From an uncultured Bacteroidales bacterium (lineage in GTDB: Bacteria; Bacteroidota; Bacteroidia; Bacteroidales; UBA932): 64,000 nucleotides of DNA. The notes under the pieces are model-generated. The model did no database searches and was not told the DNA's origin. It saw only the letters and a program-made list of their open reading frames with translations. Of the stretch, positions 25,246-33,385 are shown in pieces; the first letter of the stretch is position 1; each line of letters begins with the position of its first letter. Location of the stretch: positions 43,694 to 107,693 of the forward strand of contig CALUTY010000013.1 of NCBI GenBank assembly GCA_944323825.1. Reading direction: 5' to 3'. The translations under genes were made by a program, and so were the position numbers.

Positions 25246-25971
25246 ATGATTTACAGAGAACTTTCGGAACGGGAGTATTCCGATGCGGAATCCAGGATTC
25301 TTTATGAAGACAACCACCTTCTTGTGGTTAACAAGAGGGCAGGGGAGATAGTGCAGGCGGACAAGACTGAGGACGAGACTCTTGCCGACCTTTACAGGGC
25401 TTTTATAGCAAAGAGGAACGGAAAGGAAGGAGGGGTATTCATCGGCATTCCTCACCGTCTGGACCGTCCTGTGAGCGGCATCACCGTATTTGCAAAGACA
25501 TCCAAGGCCCTTGAGCGGCTCAATGCGATGTTCCGCAACGGCGAGATGCACAAATTCTATTGGGCGCTTGTCTGTGACGAGCCGGTGCCAGCCGAAGCCG
25601 AGCTGACCGACTGGCTTGTGCGCAACGAGAAGCAGAACAAGTCCTATGTATTCAGGGGTAATCCTGAAACACGGAAGGAGGCCCGCCAGGCCCGGCTGAG
25701 ATACCGTACCCTCTGCCGGACAGACAATTATTGGCTGGTGGAGGTGGAACTCATGACCGGGCGTCATCACCAGATAAGGTGCCAGCTTTCTTCCATCGGC
25801 TGTGTCATAAAGGGCGACCTGAAATACGGGGCTCCCCGTTCCAACCCTGACGGCGGCATCTGCCTCCATGCAAGACGGATTACCTTTGTCCATCCTGTCA
25901 GAAAGACCGAAATGACCATAGAGGCCCCTCTTCCTGACAGCTGGAGCGGCATAGTCCCTGATTCCATTTGA
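25246..25971 (+). CDS. RluA-family 23S/tRNA pseudouridine synthase
   Basis: 241 residues from the ATG at 25246; a TTG two codons upstream is less likely. The catalytic motif HRLDRPVSGITVFAKTSKAL is present, with the aspartate that attacks the target uridine. The other family blocks are ILYEDNHLLVVNKRAG at the start and VEVELMTGRHHQIRCQLSSIG near residue 170. No S4 RNA-binding domain is seen, so it is the short form. It isomerises uridine to pseudouridine in structured RNA; the target position cannot be assigned. It stands alone between divergent dnaK and a degraded gene. Confidence 0.93.
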   Translation: MIYRELSEREYSDAESRILYEDNHLLVVNKRAGEIVQADKTEDETLADLYRAFIAKRNGKEGGVFIGIPHRLDRPVSGITVFAKTSKALERLNAMFRNGEMHKFYWALVCDEPVPAEAELTDWLVRNEKQNKSYVFRGNPETRKEARQARLRYRTLCRTDNYWLVEVELMTGRHHQIRCQLSSIGCVIKGDLKYGAPRSNPDGGICLHARRITFVHPVRKTEMTIEAPLPDSWSGIVPDSI

Positions 25972-26003
25972 TTGAATCGCTTTTTATTCCGGAAAATTAA
26001 TCC

Positions 26004-26011
26004 TAATTTTG
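26004..26011 (+). promoter_or_regulatory. Residual promoter -7 element ahead of the truncated GH109 gene
   Basis: TAATTTTG fits TAnnTTTG, with a T run (25981-25984) 19-20 bases upstream in the -33 position. It suggests that the promoter of the broken gene survived while its 5' coding part was lost. Confidence 0.35.
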
Positions 26012-26050
26012 TATGATGTCTGTCCGCAAAAGTGTATCCAAGGAGTTATC

Positions 26051-26127
26051 CCGGGCACGGTCGGGGAATCTGTAGCAGGGACCTCCATTCGGGCTTTGTC
26101 CAATGGGCGGAACGACAGCAATGGGTA
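26051..26127. repeat. Dispersed intergenic repeat (copy A)
   Basis: Two blocks, CCGGGCACGGTCGGGGAATC followed by TG (26051-26072) and GCGGAACGACAGCAATGGGT (about 26107-26125), match the element at 61769-61814 almost base for base. In this copy they are split by about 33 extra bases. The repeat ends where homology to the GH109 family begins, so it marks the breakpoint of the truncated gene. Confidence 0.65.
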
Positions 26128-27155
26128 TTTGGAAAGTGCATGCCAAGATAGCCAGGTATGCCATGGAGCACGGGAAACATGTGGCGATAGAAGTCCCTGC
26201 CGCCATGAATCTGACTGAGATATGGGATCTGATAAATACATCTGAACGCACCAGAAGGCATTGTATGCAGCTTGAGAACTGCGTTTATGACTTCTTCGAA
26301 CTTACGACCCTCAATATGGCCCAGCAGGGGCTTTTCGGCGAAATTCTCCATGCCGAAGGCGCATATATCCACAATCTTGAAGATTTCTGGGATGAGTATT
26401 GGCATGACTGGCGCCTCCTCTACAACCGCGACCATCGCGGGGATGTCTATCCTACGCATGGGATAGGCCCTGTCTGCCAGGCTCTTGACATTCACAGGGG
26501 CGACAAGATGAATGTGCTCGTGTCGATGGACACCAAGGCCGTGAACGGCAGGGAATATTACGAGAAGCACAGGGGAGAGGCCGCACCTGATTTCCAGAAC
26601 GGCGACCACACCATGACCATGATCCGCACTGAGAAGGGCAAGACCATAATGATACAGCATGATGTCGTCAATCCGCGTCCGTACAACCGTCTGTACCAGC
26701 TGACCGGAACAAAGGGCTTTGCCAACAAATATCCTGTCGAAGGGTATATGGTGGATGCATCGAAGGTGGGCGAACTCATGACTGTGCCTTCTGCTCAGGG
26801 CCGCCGGGAAAAGGTGGACATCGAGAATCTTTCCGCCCACAGCTGCGTGCCGGAAGATGTCAAGCAGGCCCTGATGGAGAAGTACAAGCATCCTATCCAG
26901 AAGGATCTTGAACAGACCGCAAAGAAAGTCGGCGGTCATGGCGGCATGGATTATATAATGGACTACAGGCTCATTTACTGCCTCCGCAACGGTCTTCCTC
27001 TCGACATGGATGTCTATGACCTCGCAGAGTGGTGCTGCCTTACAGAGCTGACAGCCATTTCAATAGAGAACGGCAATGCTCCTGTTGAAGTTCCCGATTT
27101 CACCCGGGGCGGCTGGAACAGAATCGACGGCTACCGCCACGCCTTTGCAGAATGA
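26103..27155 (+). pseudogene. 5'-truncated GH109 / Gfo-Idh-MocA family glycosidase
   Basis: 350 residues of open frame, of which homology starts at about residue 9 (WKVHAKIARYAMEHGKHVAIEVPA). That is already inside the Rossmann domain of GH109: the signal peptide, the GxGxxG NAD-binding loop and roughly the first 100-140 residues are missing, and an in-frame TAG lies at 26073. The remaining part is well conserved, with CMQLENCVYDFFELTTLNMA, GDVYPTHGIGPVCQALDIHRGD, GKTIMIQHDVVNPRPY and GGHGGMDYIMDYRLIYCLRNG. Intact relatives use tightly bound NAD to cleave alpha-N-acetylgalactosaminides; without the NAD loop this copy should be inactive. The intact 3' part suggests recent damage or an assembly join. 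A dispersed repeat sits at the breakpoint. Confidence 0.8.
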
Positions 27156-27160
27156 CATTC

Positions 27161-27661
27161 TTATTTCCAGAAAGAATAAGGGTCGGCGATAAGCATTGAA
27201 TTGTAATATTTCCGGTCACCGGTGACCTCCTCTCCGAGCCATTCAGGTCTGCTGAACGGCTCGGATGCGTTTTCAAGCTCTATCTCTGCCACTGTGAGCC
27301 CCTCGTTGGCGCCATGGAATTCGTCCACTTCGAAGACATGGCCCTCAAATGGCACGATGTGTCGGGTTTTGTCGATGACTGCGGGGGCCGGTGAGGTGCT
27401 CCTTGCTCCCTGGCAAAGTTTCATCAGTTCCGCCGCCTCGTCAGCCGGGATTTCCTTTTCCCATTCATATCTGCTGAGCCCGTCATCCGTGCTTGCCCCC
27501 TTGATGGTGAGCCATGCCTTTTCCCCTGCAATCCTCACGCGCACTGTCCTGCCGCTCTCCCGGCATATATAGCCCTGCTGCATCCTTATGCTGGCCGTGG
27601 CCATTTTCTTGTATGAATCATCCTTTACGAGGAATTTCCGTTCTGTTTCAGTCTTGCTCAT
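27161..27661 (-). CDS. CYTH-domain phosphohydrolase (inorganic triphosphatase-like)
   Basis: 166 residues with the diagnostic ExExK motif at the N-terminus (TETERKFLV). Alternating charged strands follow that build the triphosphate tunnel: TVRVRIAGEKAWLTIKG, RYEWEKEIP, HVFEVDEFHG and LTVAEIELE. Members hydrolyse inorganic triphosphate or thiamine triphosphate; the adenylate cyclase activity of some CYTH proteins is less likely in this context. It is the last gene of a minus-strand run after gmk and nadD, about 60 bases after nadD. It converges with the broken GH109 gene, 5 bases away. Confidence 0.88.
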   Translation of the reverse strand: MSKTETERKFLVKDDSYKKMATASIRMQQGYICRESGRTVRVRIAGEKAWLTIKGASTDDGLSRYEWEKEIPADEAAELMKLCQGARSTSPAPAVIDKTRHIVPFEGHVFEVDEFHGANEGLTVAEIELENASEPFSRPEWLGEEVTGDRKYYNSMLIADPYSFWK

Positions 27662-27721
27662 GATGTAGTGTCTTTTGTTTGTCAGCAGGTCAAAGGTGCC
27701 GTTTCCCGTCTGTTGCTTGTA

Positions 27722-28318
27722 TCACATCAGCCATCTGCTCATGTCCCGGCCTGCGGCAATGCCTTCCCTGATCTCCGATGAGGATATTTCCACGACAGGG
27801 GCATTGATGATTTCTATTTTATAAGATTTTTTCACATCATGGCCGTTTCCTGCCGCTTCTCCGCATTCCTGCTCCTGCATGAGGCTTTCCCTTATCTTTT
27901 TAAGGTCGTAGCCCTTACGCGGATATACGGCCACGCCGTACTCTGTCAGGATGCGTCTGTAGTCGCGCCATCTGTTGAGGCTCAAGAGGTTGTCCGCTCC
28001 CATTATGAGGGTGAATCCGTTTTCCGGTTCGCGCGACTTGAGCGCATCCAGGGTCCGTATCGTATATTGAGGCGCAGGCAGATGCAGTTCTATGTCATCT
28101 GCCCTGACCTTCAGGCCCGGATGCCTTGCTATTGCCTCCTCTGCGGCACGGTACCGTTCTGCCCCGGTTTCAGCATTGATGTGCAGCTTGAAGGGACTTT
28201 GCGGAGACACGACAAGATATACCATGTCGAAGTCCATATTTTCCGTAAGGTACTTCATGATGGTTAGGTGTCCGGTGTGCAGCGGGTTGAATGTCCCTGT
28301 ATATGCGGCGATTTTCAT
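27722..28318 (-). CDS. nadD: Nicotinate-nucleotide adenylyltransferase
   Basis: 198 residues. The nucleotidyltransferase signature TGTFNPLHTGHLTIMKYL (GxFxPxHxGH) is at residues 8-25 and the second signature ISSSEIREGI lies near the C-terminus. LIMGADNLLSLNRWRDYRRIL matches the substrate-binding region. It adenylates nicotinate mononucleotide in NAD synthesis. Its ATG overlaps the gmk stop (ATGA), so the two are translationally coupled; gmk-nadD adjacency is common in Bacteroidales. Confidence 0.95.
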   Translation of the reverse strand: MKIAAYTGTFNPLHTGHLTIMKYLTENMDFDMVYLVVSPQSPFKLHINAETGAERYRAAEEAIARHPGLKVRADDIELHLPAPQYTIRTLDALKSREPENGFTLIMGADNLLSLNRWRDYRRILTEYGVAVYPRKGYDLKKIRESLMQEQECGEAAGNGHDVKKSYKIEIINAPVVEISSSEIREGIAAGRDMSRWLM

Positions 28319-28893
28319 GCTGTAAGGAACCTGTCCACAATCTGTTCAGCCTCTTTGAACGCCTTTTCAATGTCGTCGTTCACAAGCACATAGTCGAACT
28401 TGCCTTTTGCGAATTCCGTCTCTTCCTCTGCCTTGGCGACCCTTCGCTCTATGGCTTCCGGTGAGTCGGTCCCGCGTCCGGTCAGCCTCTGGCGCAGCAC
28501 TTCCACGGAAGGTGCCTTTATGAATATGGAGAATGCCTTGTCGCCGAAGATGCGCTTCATGTTCACCCCGCCCTTGACATCGATGTCGAAGACAATGGTG
28601 TGTCCCTTGGCCCAGATGCGTTCCAACTCGGACTTCAGAGTCCCGTAGAACGACCCCGGATAGACCTCCTCATGCTCAACGAATTTGTCTTCCTCTATCA
28701 TCTTCCGGAATTCGTCGGCCGTGAAGAAATAATATTCCTTGCCGTTCTGTTCATTTCCCCTCGGGGCCCTCGAGGTCGCCGAGACCGAAAATTCAAGCTC
28801 CGGATGAAGTCCCAGAATATGATTGACAATAGTGCTCTTTCCCGCCCCTGACGGCGCTGAAAATATTATAACCTTTCTGTCCATCGCATCCAT
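28315..28893 (-). CDS. gmk: Guanylate kinase
   Basis: 192 residues. The P-loop IIFSAPSGAGKSTIVNHIL is at the start, followed by the GMP-binding block SATSRAPRGNEQNGKEYYFFT and FDIDVKGGVNMKRIFGDKAFSIFIKAPS. It phosphorylates GMP to GDP. It is the first gene of the gmk-nadD-CYTH run. The start at 28893 (MDAMDRKVII) could be one ATG later. Confidence 0.95.
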   Translation of the reverse strand: MDAMDRKVIIFSAPSGAGKSTIVNHILGLHPELEFSVSATSRAPRGNEQNGKEYYFFTADEFRKMIEEDKFVEHEEVYPGSFYGTLKSELERIWAKGHTIVFDIDVKGGVNMKRIFGDKAFSIFIKAPSVEVLRQRLTGRGTDSPEAIERRVAKAEEETEFAKGKFDYVLVNDDIEKAFKEAEQIVDRFLTA

Positions 28894-28904
28894 TTTTTAA
28901 TTTC

Positions 28905-28926
28905 GCGCAAAAATACTATTTTTGCG
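28905..28926. promoter_or_regulatory. Divergent overlapping -7 elements in a palindrome between gmk and fba
   Basis: CGCAAAAATAC and its mirror TATTTTTGCG form a near-perfect palindrome. It presents TATTTTTG on the minus strand (28915-28908, toward gmk) and on the plus strand (28917-28924, toward the aldolase gene). No strong -33 box was found for either side. The rest of the gap to 29064 shows no gene. Confidence 0.4.
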
Positions 28927-29064
28927 TCGCTTTCTGAAAAAATTATACCGCCTTGGCAGAATTATTGCGGGGAAAGGCGACGGTTTTCAGAAACGTGCCG
29001 GACGGAAGCCTATGACGGGCAACGGAAGAAAACGGAAAGAAAATACTTTTAATATATATAAGTT

Positions 29065-30066
29065 ATGGTATCTTATAAGACAATAGGTCTCGTGAACACC
29101 AGAGAGATGTTCAAGAAGGCCATCAACGGCGGATACGCCATCCCTGCATTCAACTTCAACAACATGGAGCAGCTCCAGGCCATCATCCAGGCCGCTGCAG
29201 AGACCAAGTCTCCGGTCATCCTCCAGGTTTCAAAGGGTGCACGCAACTATGCAAACCAGACCCTTCTCCGCTACATGGCAGAGGGTGCAGTTGAATATGC
29301 AAAGGAACTCGGTTGGGAGAACCCTCAGATCGTCCTTCACCTTGACCATGGTGATTCATTCGAGCTCTGCAAGAGCTGCGTTGACATGGGCTTCTCTTCA
29401 GTGATGATCGACGGTTCACACCTTCCATACGATGAGAATGTCGCCCTCACAAAGAAAGTCGTTGAATATGCACATCAGTTCGACGTTACCGTAGAGGGAG
29501 AGCTCGGAGTGCTTGCCGGCGTTGAAGATGAGGTTCAGGCCGAGCATCATACATATACCCGTCCGGAAGAAGTGGTGGATTTCACTTCCAAGACAGGATG
29601 CGACTCTCTCGCCATCTCCATCGGTACTTCACACGGCGCATACAAGTTCAAGCCGGAGCAGTGTACACTTGATCCAAAGACAGGCCGTCTCGTTCCGCCG
29701 CCACTCGCATTCGACGTGCTTGACGGTGTAATGAAGGAGCTCCCGGGCTTCCCTATCGTTCTTCACGGCTCATCTTCAGTTCCTCAGGAGTATGTTGACA
29801 TGATCAACAAATATGGCGGAAACCTTGAGGCCGCCATCGGTATTCCGGAGGAAGAGCTCCGCAAGGCAGCAAAGTCAGCAGTCTGCAAGATCAACATCGA
29901 CTCTGATTCCCGTCTCGCAATGACAGCAGCCATCCGCAAGGTATTCGCCGAGAAGCCGGCAGAGTTTGACCCGCGCAAATACCTCGGCCCTGCCCGCGAC
30001 GAGATGAAGAAACTCTACATACACAAGATCATCAATGTCCTCGGTTCAGACGGAAAAGCTGAATAA
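29065..30066 (+). CDS. fba: Class II fructose-bisphosphate aldolase
   Basis: 333 residues. Zinc and substrate motifs are clear: HLDHGDSFELCKSCVDMGFS, VEGELGVLAGVEDEVQAEHH, SIGTSHGAYKFKPEQ, IVLHGSSSVP and INIDSDSRLAMTAAIRK. It cleaves fructose-1,6-bisphosphate to two trioses in glycolysis and runs in reverse in gluconeogenesis. Codons are strongly biased toward frequent forms, as expected for a highly expressed gene. It is monocistronic, with a strong terminator 21 bases downstream. Confidence 0.97.
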   Translation: MVSYKTIGLVNTREMFKKAINGGYAIPAFNFNNMEQLQAIIQAAAETKSPVILQVSKGARNYANQTLLRYMAEGAVEYAKELGWENPQIVLHLDHGDSFELCKSCVDMGFSSVMIDGSHLPYDENVALTKKVVEYAHQFDVTVEGELGVLAGVEDEVQAEHHTYTRPEEVVDFTSKTGCDSLAISIGTSHGAYKFKPEQCTLDPKTGRLVPPPLAFDVLDGVMKELPGFPIVLHGSSSVPQEYVDMINKYGGNLEAAIGIPEEELRKAAKSAVCKINIDSDSRLAMTAAIRKVFAEKPAEFDPRKYLGPARDEMKKLYIHKIINVLGSDGKAE

Positions 30067-30087
30067 TTCCGGATTGATATAGTCATG

Positions 30088-30120
30088 AGGAGGGTGTCCT
30101 GGAGGATATCCTCCTTTTTT
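30088..30120 (+). terminator. Terminator of the aldolase gene
   Basis: AGGAGGGTGTCCT (30088-30100) pairs with AGGATATCCTCCT (30103-30115) through 13 positions including two G-U pairs, followed by five more T residues. Confidence 0.8.
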
Positions 30121-30149
30121 ATTGTCGGCTATCGGATGGGAAGCCTGTT

Positions 30150-31061
30150 TTATTTCCGTACCACCTTTATTGACAGTTCATACAGCAGATACAGCGGCAG
30201 GAAGACCACCATGAGGGTGAACGGGTCGCCGGTAGGAGTGATGACGGCTGCAAGGATGAGCAGGACGACGACGGCATGGCGGCGGTATTTCTTCAGGAAG
30301 TTCTTGTTGACCACCCCGATGGTGGAGAGCACCCATGCCAGAAGCGGTATCTCGAACACGAGTCCCATGACAAAGACCATCATCAGGAAATTCCCCATGT
30401 AGGAGTTGAGGGAAATCTGGTTGACTATCTCCGTGCTGACCTGATATTCCGTGAGGAAGCGGAATGTGAAGGGAAAGACCACCCCGTAACCCACGGCGCA
30501 GCCTAGGTAGAACATGAATGTTCCGAAGAAGAAGGCAAGGCGGACATTCTTCCTTTCGTCCGGAAAAAGGGCAGGACTGATGAATTTCCATATTTCATAT
30601 ATGAGATATGGAAAGACAATCACGAGCGCGAGCCAGAACGATGTGCTGATGTGTGTCGTGAACTGCGACGCCACATTGATGTTGATGATGTCCACCGAGA
30701 AGTCCCGGCTGAAGTCCGGAAAGATGCCTCCTGTCCCGTGAAGACCGGACAGCCATTTGTAGAGGAAGAAGTCCGAGCTGGCCGGTCCGAGGATGAAGCT
30801 GTCAAAAATGTGCGGCATTGCCACGAAACAGCCGATCATGCATACTACAAGGGCAATCCCGACACGCATTATAGACCATCTGAGGACCTCCAGGTGCCCC
30901 CAGAATGTCATTTCATCGTTTCCTTGGCTTTCCACGGACTGCCCTGGTCCGTTACCTGCCTTTGCTCCGGCATTTTCCTGTCCCATGCTCTCATGCATGC
31001 CGGTTGTCACTTTCTCCATGCCGGAATCCGCCTGCCCGTCATTTTTCTTTTTGCCTTCCAT
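30150..31061 (-). CDS. tatC: Sec-independent protein translocase TatC
   Basis: 303 residues. After a polar, low-complexity N-terminal extension of about 50 residues, the family start EMTFWGHLEVLRWSIMRVG appears. Several membrane spans follow, with FWLALVIVFPYLIYEIWKFISPALFPDERK in the first cytoplasmic loop region and FMVFVMG-like spans later. TatC recognises twin-arginine signal peptides and, with TatA, exports folded proteins. The extension is longer than in most relatives and may be partly untranslated; no better ATG is near FWGHLE. It follows tatA by 13 bases. Confidence 0.95.
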   Translation of the reverse strand: MEGKKKNDGQADSGMEKVTTGMHESMGQENAGAKAGNGPGQSVESQGNDEMTFWGHLEVLRWSIMRVGIALVVCMIGCFVAMPHIFDSFILGPASSDFFLYKWLSGLHGTGGIFPDFSRDFSVDIININVASQFTTHISTSFWLALVIVFPYLIYEIWKFISPALFPDERKNVRLAFFFGTFMFYLGCAVGYGVVFPFTFRFLTEYQVSTEIVNQISLNSYMGNFLMMVFVMGLVFEIPLLAWVLSTIGVVNKNFLKKYRRHAVVVLLILAAVITPTGDPFTLMVVFLPLYLLYELSIKVVRK

Positions 31062-31074
31062 CGTTGCCAGGCGG

Positions 31075-31251
31075 CTATTTCTTTATGTCTTCTTCGATGT
31101 CCTTCATTCCGTCCTTGAAATTCTTGACGCCTTTCCCGAGCCCTTTCATCAGCTCAGGGATCTTTGCCCCGCCGAAGACAAGCAGGATTATAAGGGCGAC
31201 AACCAGAAGCTCTCCTGCTCCTATATTGCCCAAAAACAGCAGCCTTTCCAT
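31075..31251 (-). CDS. tatA: Twin-arginine translocase subunit TatA/E
   Basis: 58 residues from the ATG at 31251; a longer reading without a signal-like start is rejected. One N-terminal membrane helix ([18 protein letters not shown]) is followed by the [21 protein letters not shown] amphipathic hinge and a charged tail, the standard TatA layout. It multimerises to form the Tat pore. tatA-tatC form an operon with a good promoter just upstream. With only TatA and TatC visible this is the minimal two-component Tat type. Confidence 0.93.
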   Translation of the reverse strand: MERLLFLGNIGAGELLVVALIILLVFGGAKIPELMKGLGKGVKNFKDGMKDIEEDIKK

Positions 31252-31274
31252 TCCGTCAAAATGATTAAAACTCT

Positions 31275-31304
31275 CAAATTTAGCAATAATTGTAAAAACC
31301 GCAA
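31275..31304 (-). promoter_or_regulatory. Promoter of tatAC
   Basis: On the minus strand TAAATTTG (31282-31275) has a TTG -33 element 19 bases upstream (31304-31302). This matches the Bacteroides spacing and gives a leader of about 20 bases. Confidence 0.55.
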
Positions 31305-31407
31305 TGCCGCTGCACCATTCCCGCCGGTTCTCCGATGTGCTTGAGCGCATAGCACCACTTGTCAGTGAGGCTATGGCATTCGTCCAACCTTTTTCGGAAG
31401 CGGTTCA
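31294..31407 (-). ncRNA. Candidate structured small RNA upstream of tatA
   Basis: Between a TATATTTG box and the tatA promoter lies about 113 bases with nested complementarity. The ends pair as AACCGC (5' side; plus strand 31400-31405) with GCGGTT (plus 31297-31302). Just inside, AATGCC pairs with GGCATT (plus 31375-31380 and 31303-31308). A central hairpin has CATAGC/GCTATG and CACT/AGTG arms (31348-31375). The 3' arm runs straight into TTTTT. No coding signal is seen. It may be an independent small RNA or a structured tat leader; no known family was recognised. Confidence 0.35.
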
Positions 31408-31413
31408 ACTCTG

Positions 31414-31442
31414 CAAATATAATATTCAGGTCATGTGGCAAA
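31414..31442 (-). promoter_or_regulatory. Promoter-like element for the candidate small RNA
   Basis: Minus-strand TATATTTG (31421-31414) is a full match to TAnnTTTG, with TTTG (31442-31439) 17 bases upstream, slightly closer than the usual 19-21. The region from here to 31630 is AT- and T-rich and shows nothing else. Confidence 0.4.
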
Positions 31443-31634
31443 ATTAAATCCGGGTGCCCCGCCTGTCAATACCCCGGCATCATGTTTTTCTGTTTTTATA
31501 TGAAAGTTTTTCTTTTTTTGTAGATGACCTGTTTGGGAATTTCTTTTTCTTGTGTCTTTTTCTCTTTTTTGTCATTCTGACGAATAATGACCGAATTGCG
31601 ACAAAAAGTGCAATCCGGAGCAGTCTTGTTTGAT

Positions 31635-31642
31635 TACATTTG
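31635..31642 (+). promoter_or_regulatory. Promoter -7 element of the pectin enzyme operon
   Basis: TACATTTG fits TAnnTTTG and lies 43 bases before the GH28 start. No clear -33 box is present, which is common when an activator such as the hybrid two-component regulator encoded two genes downstream is needed. Confidence 0.45.
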
Positions 31643-31685
31643 CAGACATATGAATGGGTGTTAGCCTTGATTAAAACCTTTAGCC

Positions 31686-33287
31686 ATGTATTTGCATAAA
31701 CCAATCACTGAAACTCTGACCGCTCTCTCCGTCACCGGATGCCTTCTGCTCACCGGATGCGGGGGATATGAATTCGCTTATCTCTATGAAGACCTTCCTT
31801 TCAGCATGGCTGAGGTACACCGCCCGCAGATCCCGGACAGGGAAGTCTGCATCACTGACTTCGGGGCTGCAGGGGACGGCGTTACACTCAATACGGATGC
31901 ATTCAGACAGGCTGTAGAGGCACTTTCGGAAGCAGGAGGCGGGCATCTTGTGGTGCCGGAGGGCGTCTGGCTGACCGGCCCGATCACGCTGAAGGACAAT
32001 ATCGACCTTCATGTCACTCCTGATGCGGTGATACGCTTTTCTCCTGACAGGGATCTTTATCCGATAGTTGAAACGGTGTTTGAGGGCCTGGATACCCGCA
32101 GGTGCATTTCGCCTGTCAATGCCGTCGGGGCAAGGAATATATCCATCACGGGCGGAGGTACGATAGACGGGTCCGGAGATGCCTGGAGGCAGGTCAAGAA
32201 ATCCAAGATGGCTCCTTCACAATGGAAGGAACTGCTTGCCTCCGGGGGATTCACCAATGCGAAGGGGGATGTCTGGTATCCGGATTCGAGCTCATTCCGG
32301 GGTTCCCTTGTGAGCGATGCTTTCAATGTGCCGCAGGGGATGGAGACCGATGAGGACTGGGAATCGGTCAAGACATATCTGCGCCCTGTTATGATAGGGC
32401 TGAGGGAATGCGAAAATGTGCTCTTGGAAGATGTGCTTTTCCAGAATTCCCCTTGCTGGAACATCCATCCGCTGATGTGCAGAAATGTGATAATAAACAA
32501 TATAACTGTCCGCAACCCGTGGTATTCCCAAAACGGGGACGGACTGGACATTGATTCATGTGAAGATGTGCTGGTGCTCAATTCTTCTTTTGATGTGGGG
32601 GATGACGCCATCTGCATAAAGTCAGGAAAGGATGAGGACGGCCGCCGCCGCGCCCGCCCGTGCCGTAATCTGATTGTGGACAACTGCACGGTGTTCCATG
32701 GGCATGGAGGCTTTGTCGTTGGCAGCGAGATGTCAGGAGGAGTGGAGAACATTTCTGTGACGGGCTGCCGTTTTCTCGGCACTGATGTGGGACTGCGCTT
32801 CAAAAGCTGCAGGGGCAGGGGAGGCGTTGTCAGTGACATATACATCAGTGACATCATCATGATGGACATCCCGACAGAACCTTTGCTCTTTGACCTGCAT
32901 TATGGAGGGAAATCGGCGGTGGAGGCTGCTGCAGAGGGCGGCGGGACTGCATTTGACATCGAATATGTGCCTGCCGACGAGACCACTCCGGAGTTCAGGG
33001 ACATCCATATCCGTGACATTGTGTGCAGCGGGGCGGCAAGGGCCATGTATTTCAACGGGATTCCCGAGAAGAACATATCAAACATAGTTGTTGAAGACTG
33101 CCTCATTGTTTCGGACAAGGGGGCGGACATCAGATATTCAGACGGAGTGGTGCTGAGCAATGTGGACATCCGCCATTCGGAAGGCGAGCGTTTCACTGTG
33201 GCAAACTGCCGCAATGTGGTGGTTGAAGGCTGCGGAGAGCCGTCTGTCTTCCAGTACAACAATGAAAATGTCTCGGTGACAAGATGA
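31686..33287 (+). CDS. GH28 polygalacturonase-family lipoprotein
   Basis: 533 residues with a lipoprotein signal (TGCLLLTGCGG). The beta-helix begins ITDFGAAGDGVTLNTDAFRQAV. The GH28 active-site blocks are in order: SQNGDGLDIDSCEDV, FDVGDDAICIKSGKDEDG, HGHGGFVVGSEMSGG and LRFKSCRGRGG. These include the paired aspartates, the catalytic histidine region and the R-x-K substrate site. It hydrolyses galacturonan or rhamnogalacturonan in exo or endo mode; which one cannot be decided. It is the first gene of the pectin locus. Confidence 0.93.
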   Translation: MYLHKPITETLTALSVTGCLLLTGCGGYEFAYLYEDLPFSMAEVHRPQIPDREVCITDFGAAGDGVTLNTDAFRQAVEALSEAGGGHLVVPEGVWLTGPITLKDNIDLHVTPDAVIRFSPDRDLYPIVETVFEGLDTRRCISPVNAVGARNISITGGGTIDGSGDAWRQVKKSKMAPSQWKELLASGGFTNAKGDVWYPDSSSFRGSLVSDAFNVPQGMETDEDWESVKTYLRPVMIGLRECENVLLEDVLFQNSPCWNIHPLMCRNVIINNITVRNPWYSQNGDGLDIDSCEDVLVLNSSFDVGDDAICIKSGKDEDGRRRARPCRNLIVDNCTVFHGHGGFVVGSEMSGGVENISVTGCRFLGTDVGLRFKSCRGRGGVVSDIYISDIIMMDIPTEPLLFDLHYGGKSAVEAAAEGGGTAFDIEYVPADETTPEFRDIHIRDIVCSGAARAMYFNGIPEKNISNIVVEDCLIVSDKGADIRYSDGVVLSNVDIRHSEGERFTVANCRNVVVEGCGEPSVFQYNNENVSVTR

Positions 33288-33385
33288 CGGTTATCCGGGG
33301 AATGATCGCCAAAATAAACAATGATCATTCAAAGGTTTACAATATACAATGGATATCGGCTATGGTCATTCATAATATTTGTGAT

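Noticed and set aside
26009..26218. Short open frame overlapping the start of the truncated GH109 gene
   Set aside because: Its middle is a translation of the dispersed repeat and its end is an alternative frame of GH109; it has no start context or family match.
31294..31407. Signal recognition particle RNA or 6S RNA
   Set aside because: The conserved SRP tetraloop and GGAAGGAAGCAG-type loop are missing, and the length is too short for 6S RNA.
33284..33385. Earlier start for the CE12-CE8 fusion overlapping the GH28 stop
   Set aside because: The added 34 residues are polar and would bury the signal peptide; the ATG at 33386 opens a standard leader.
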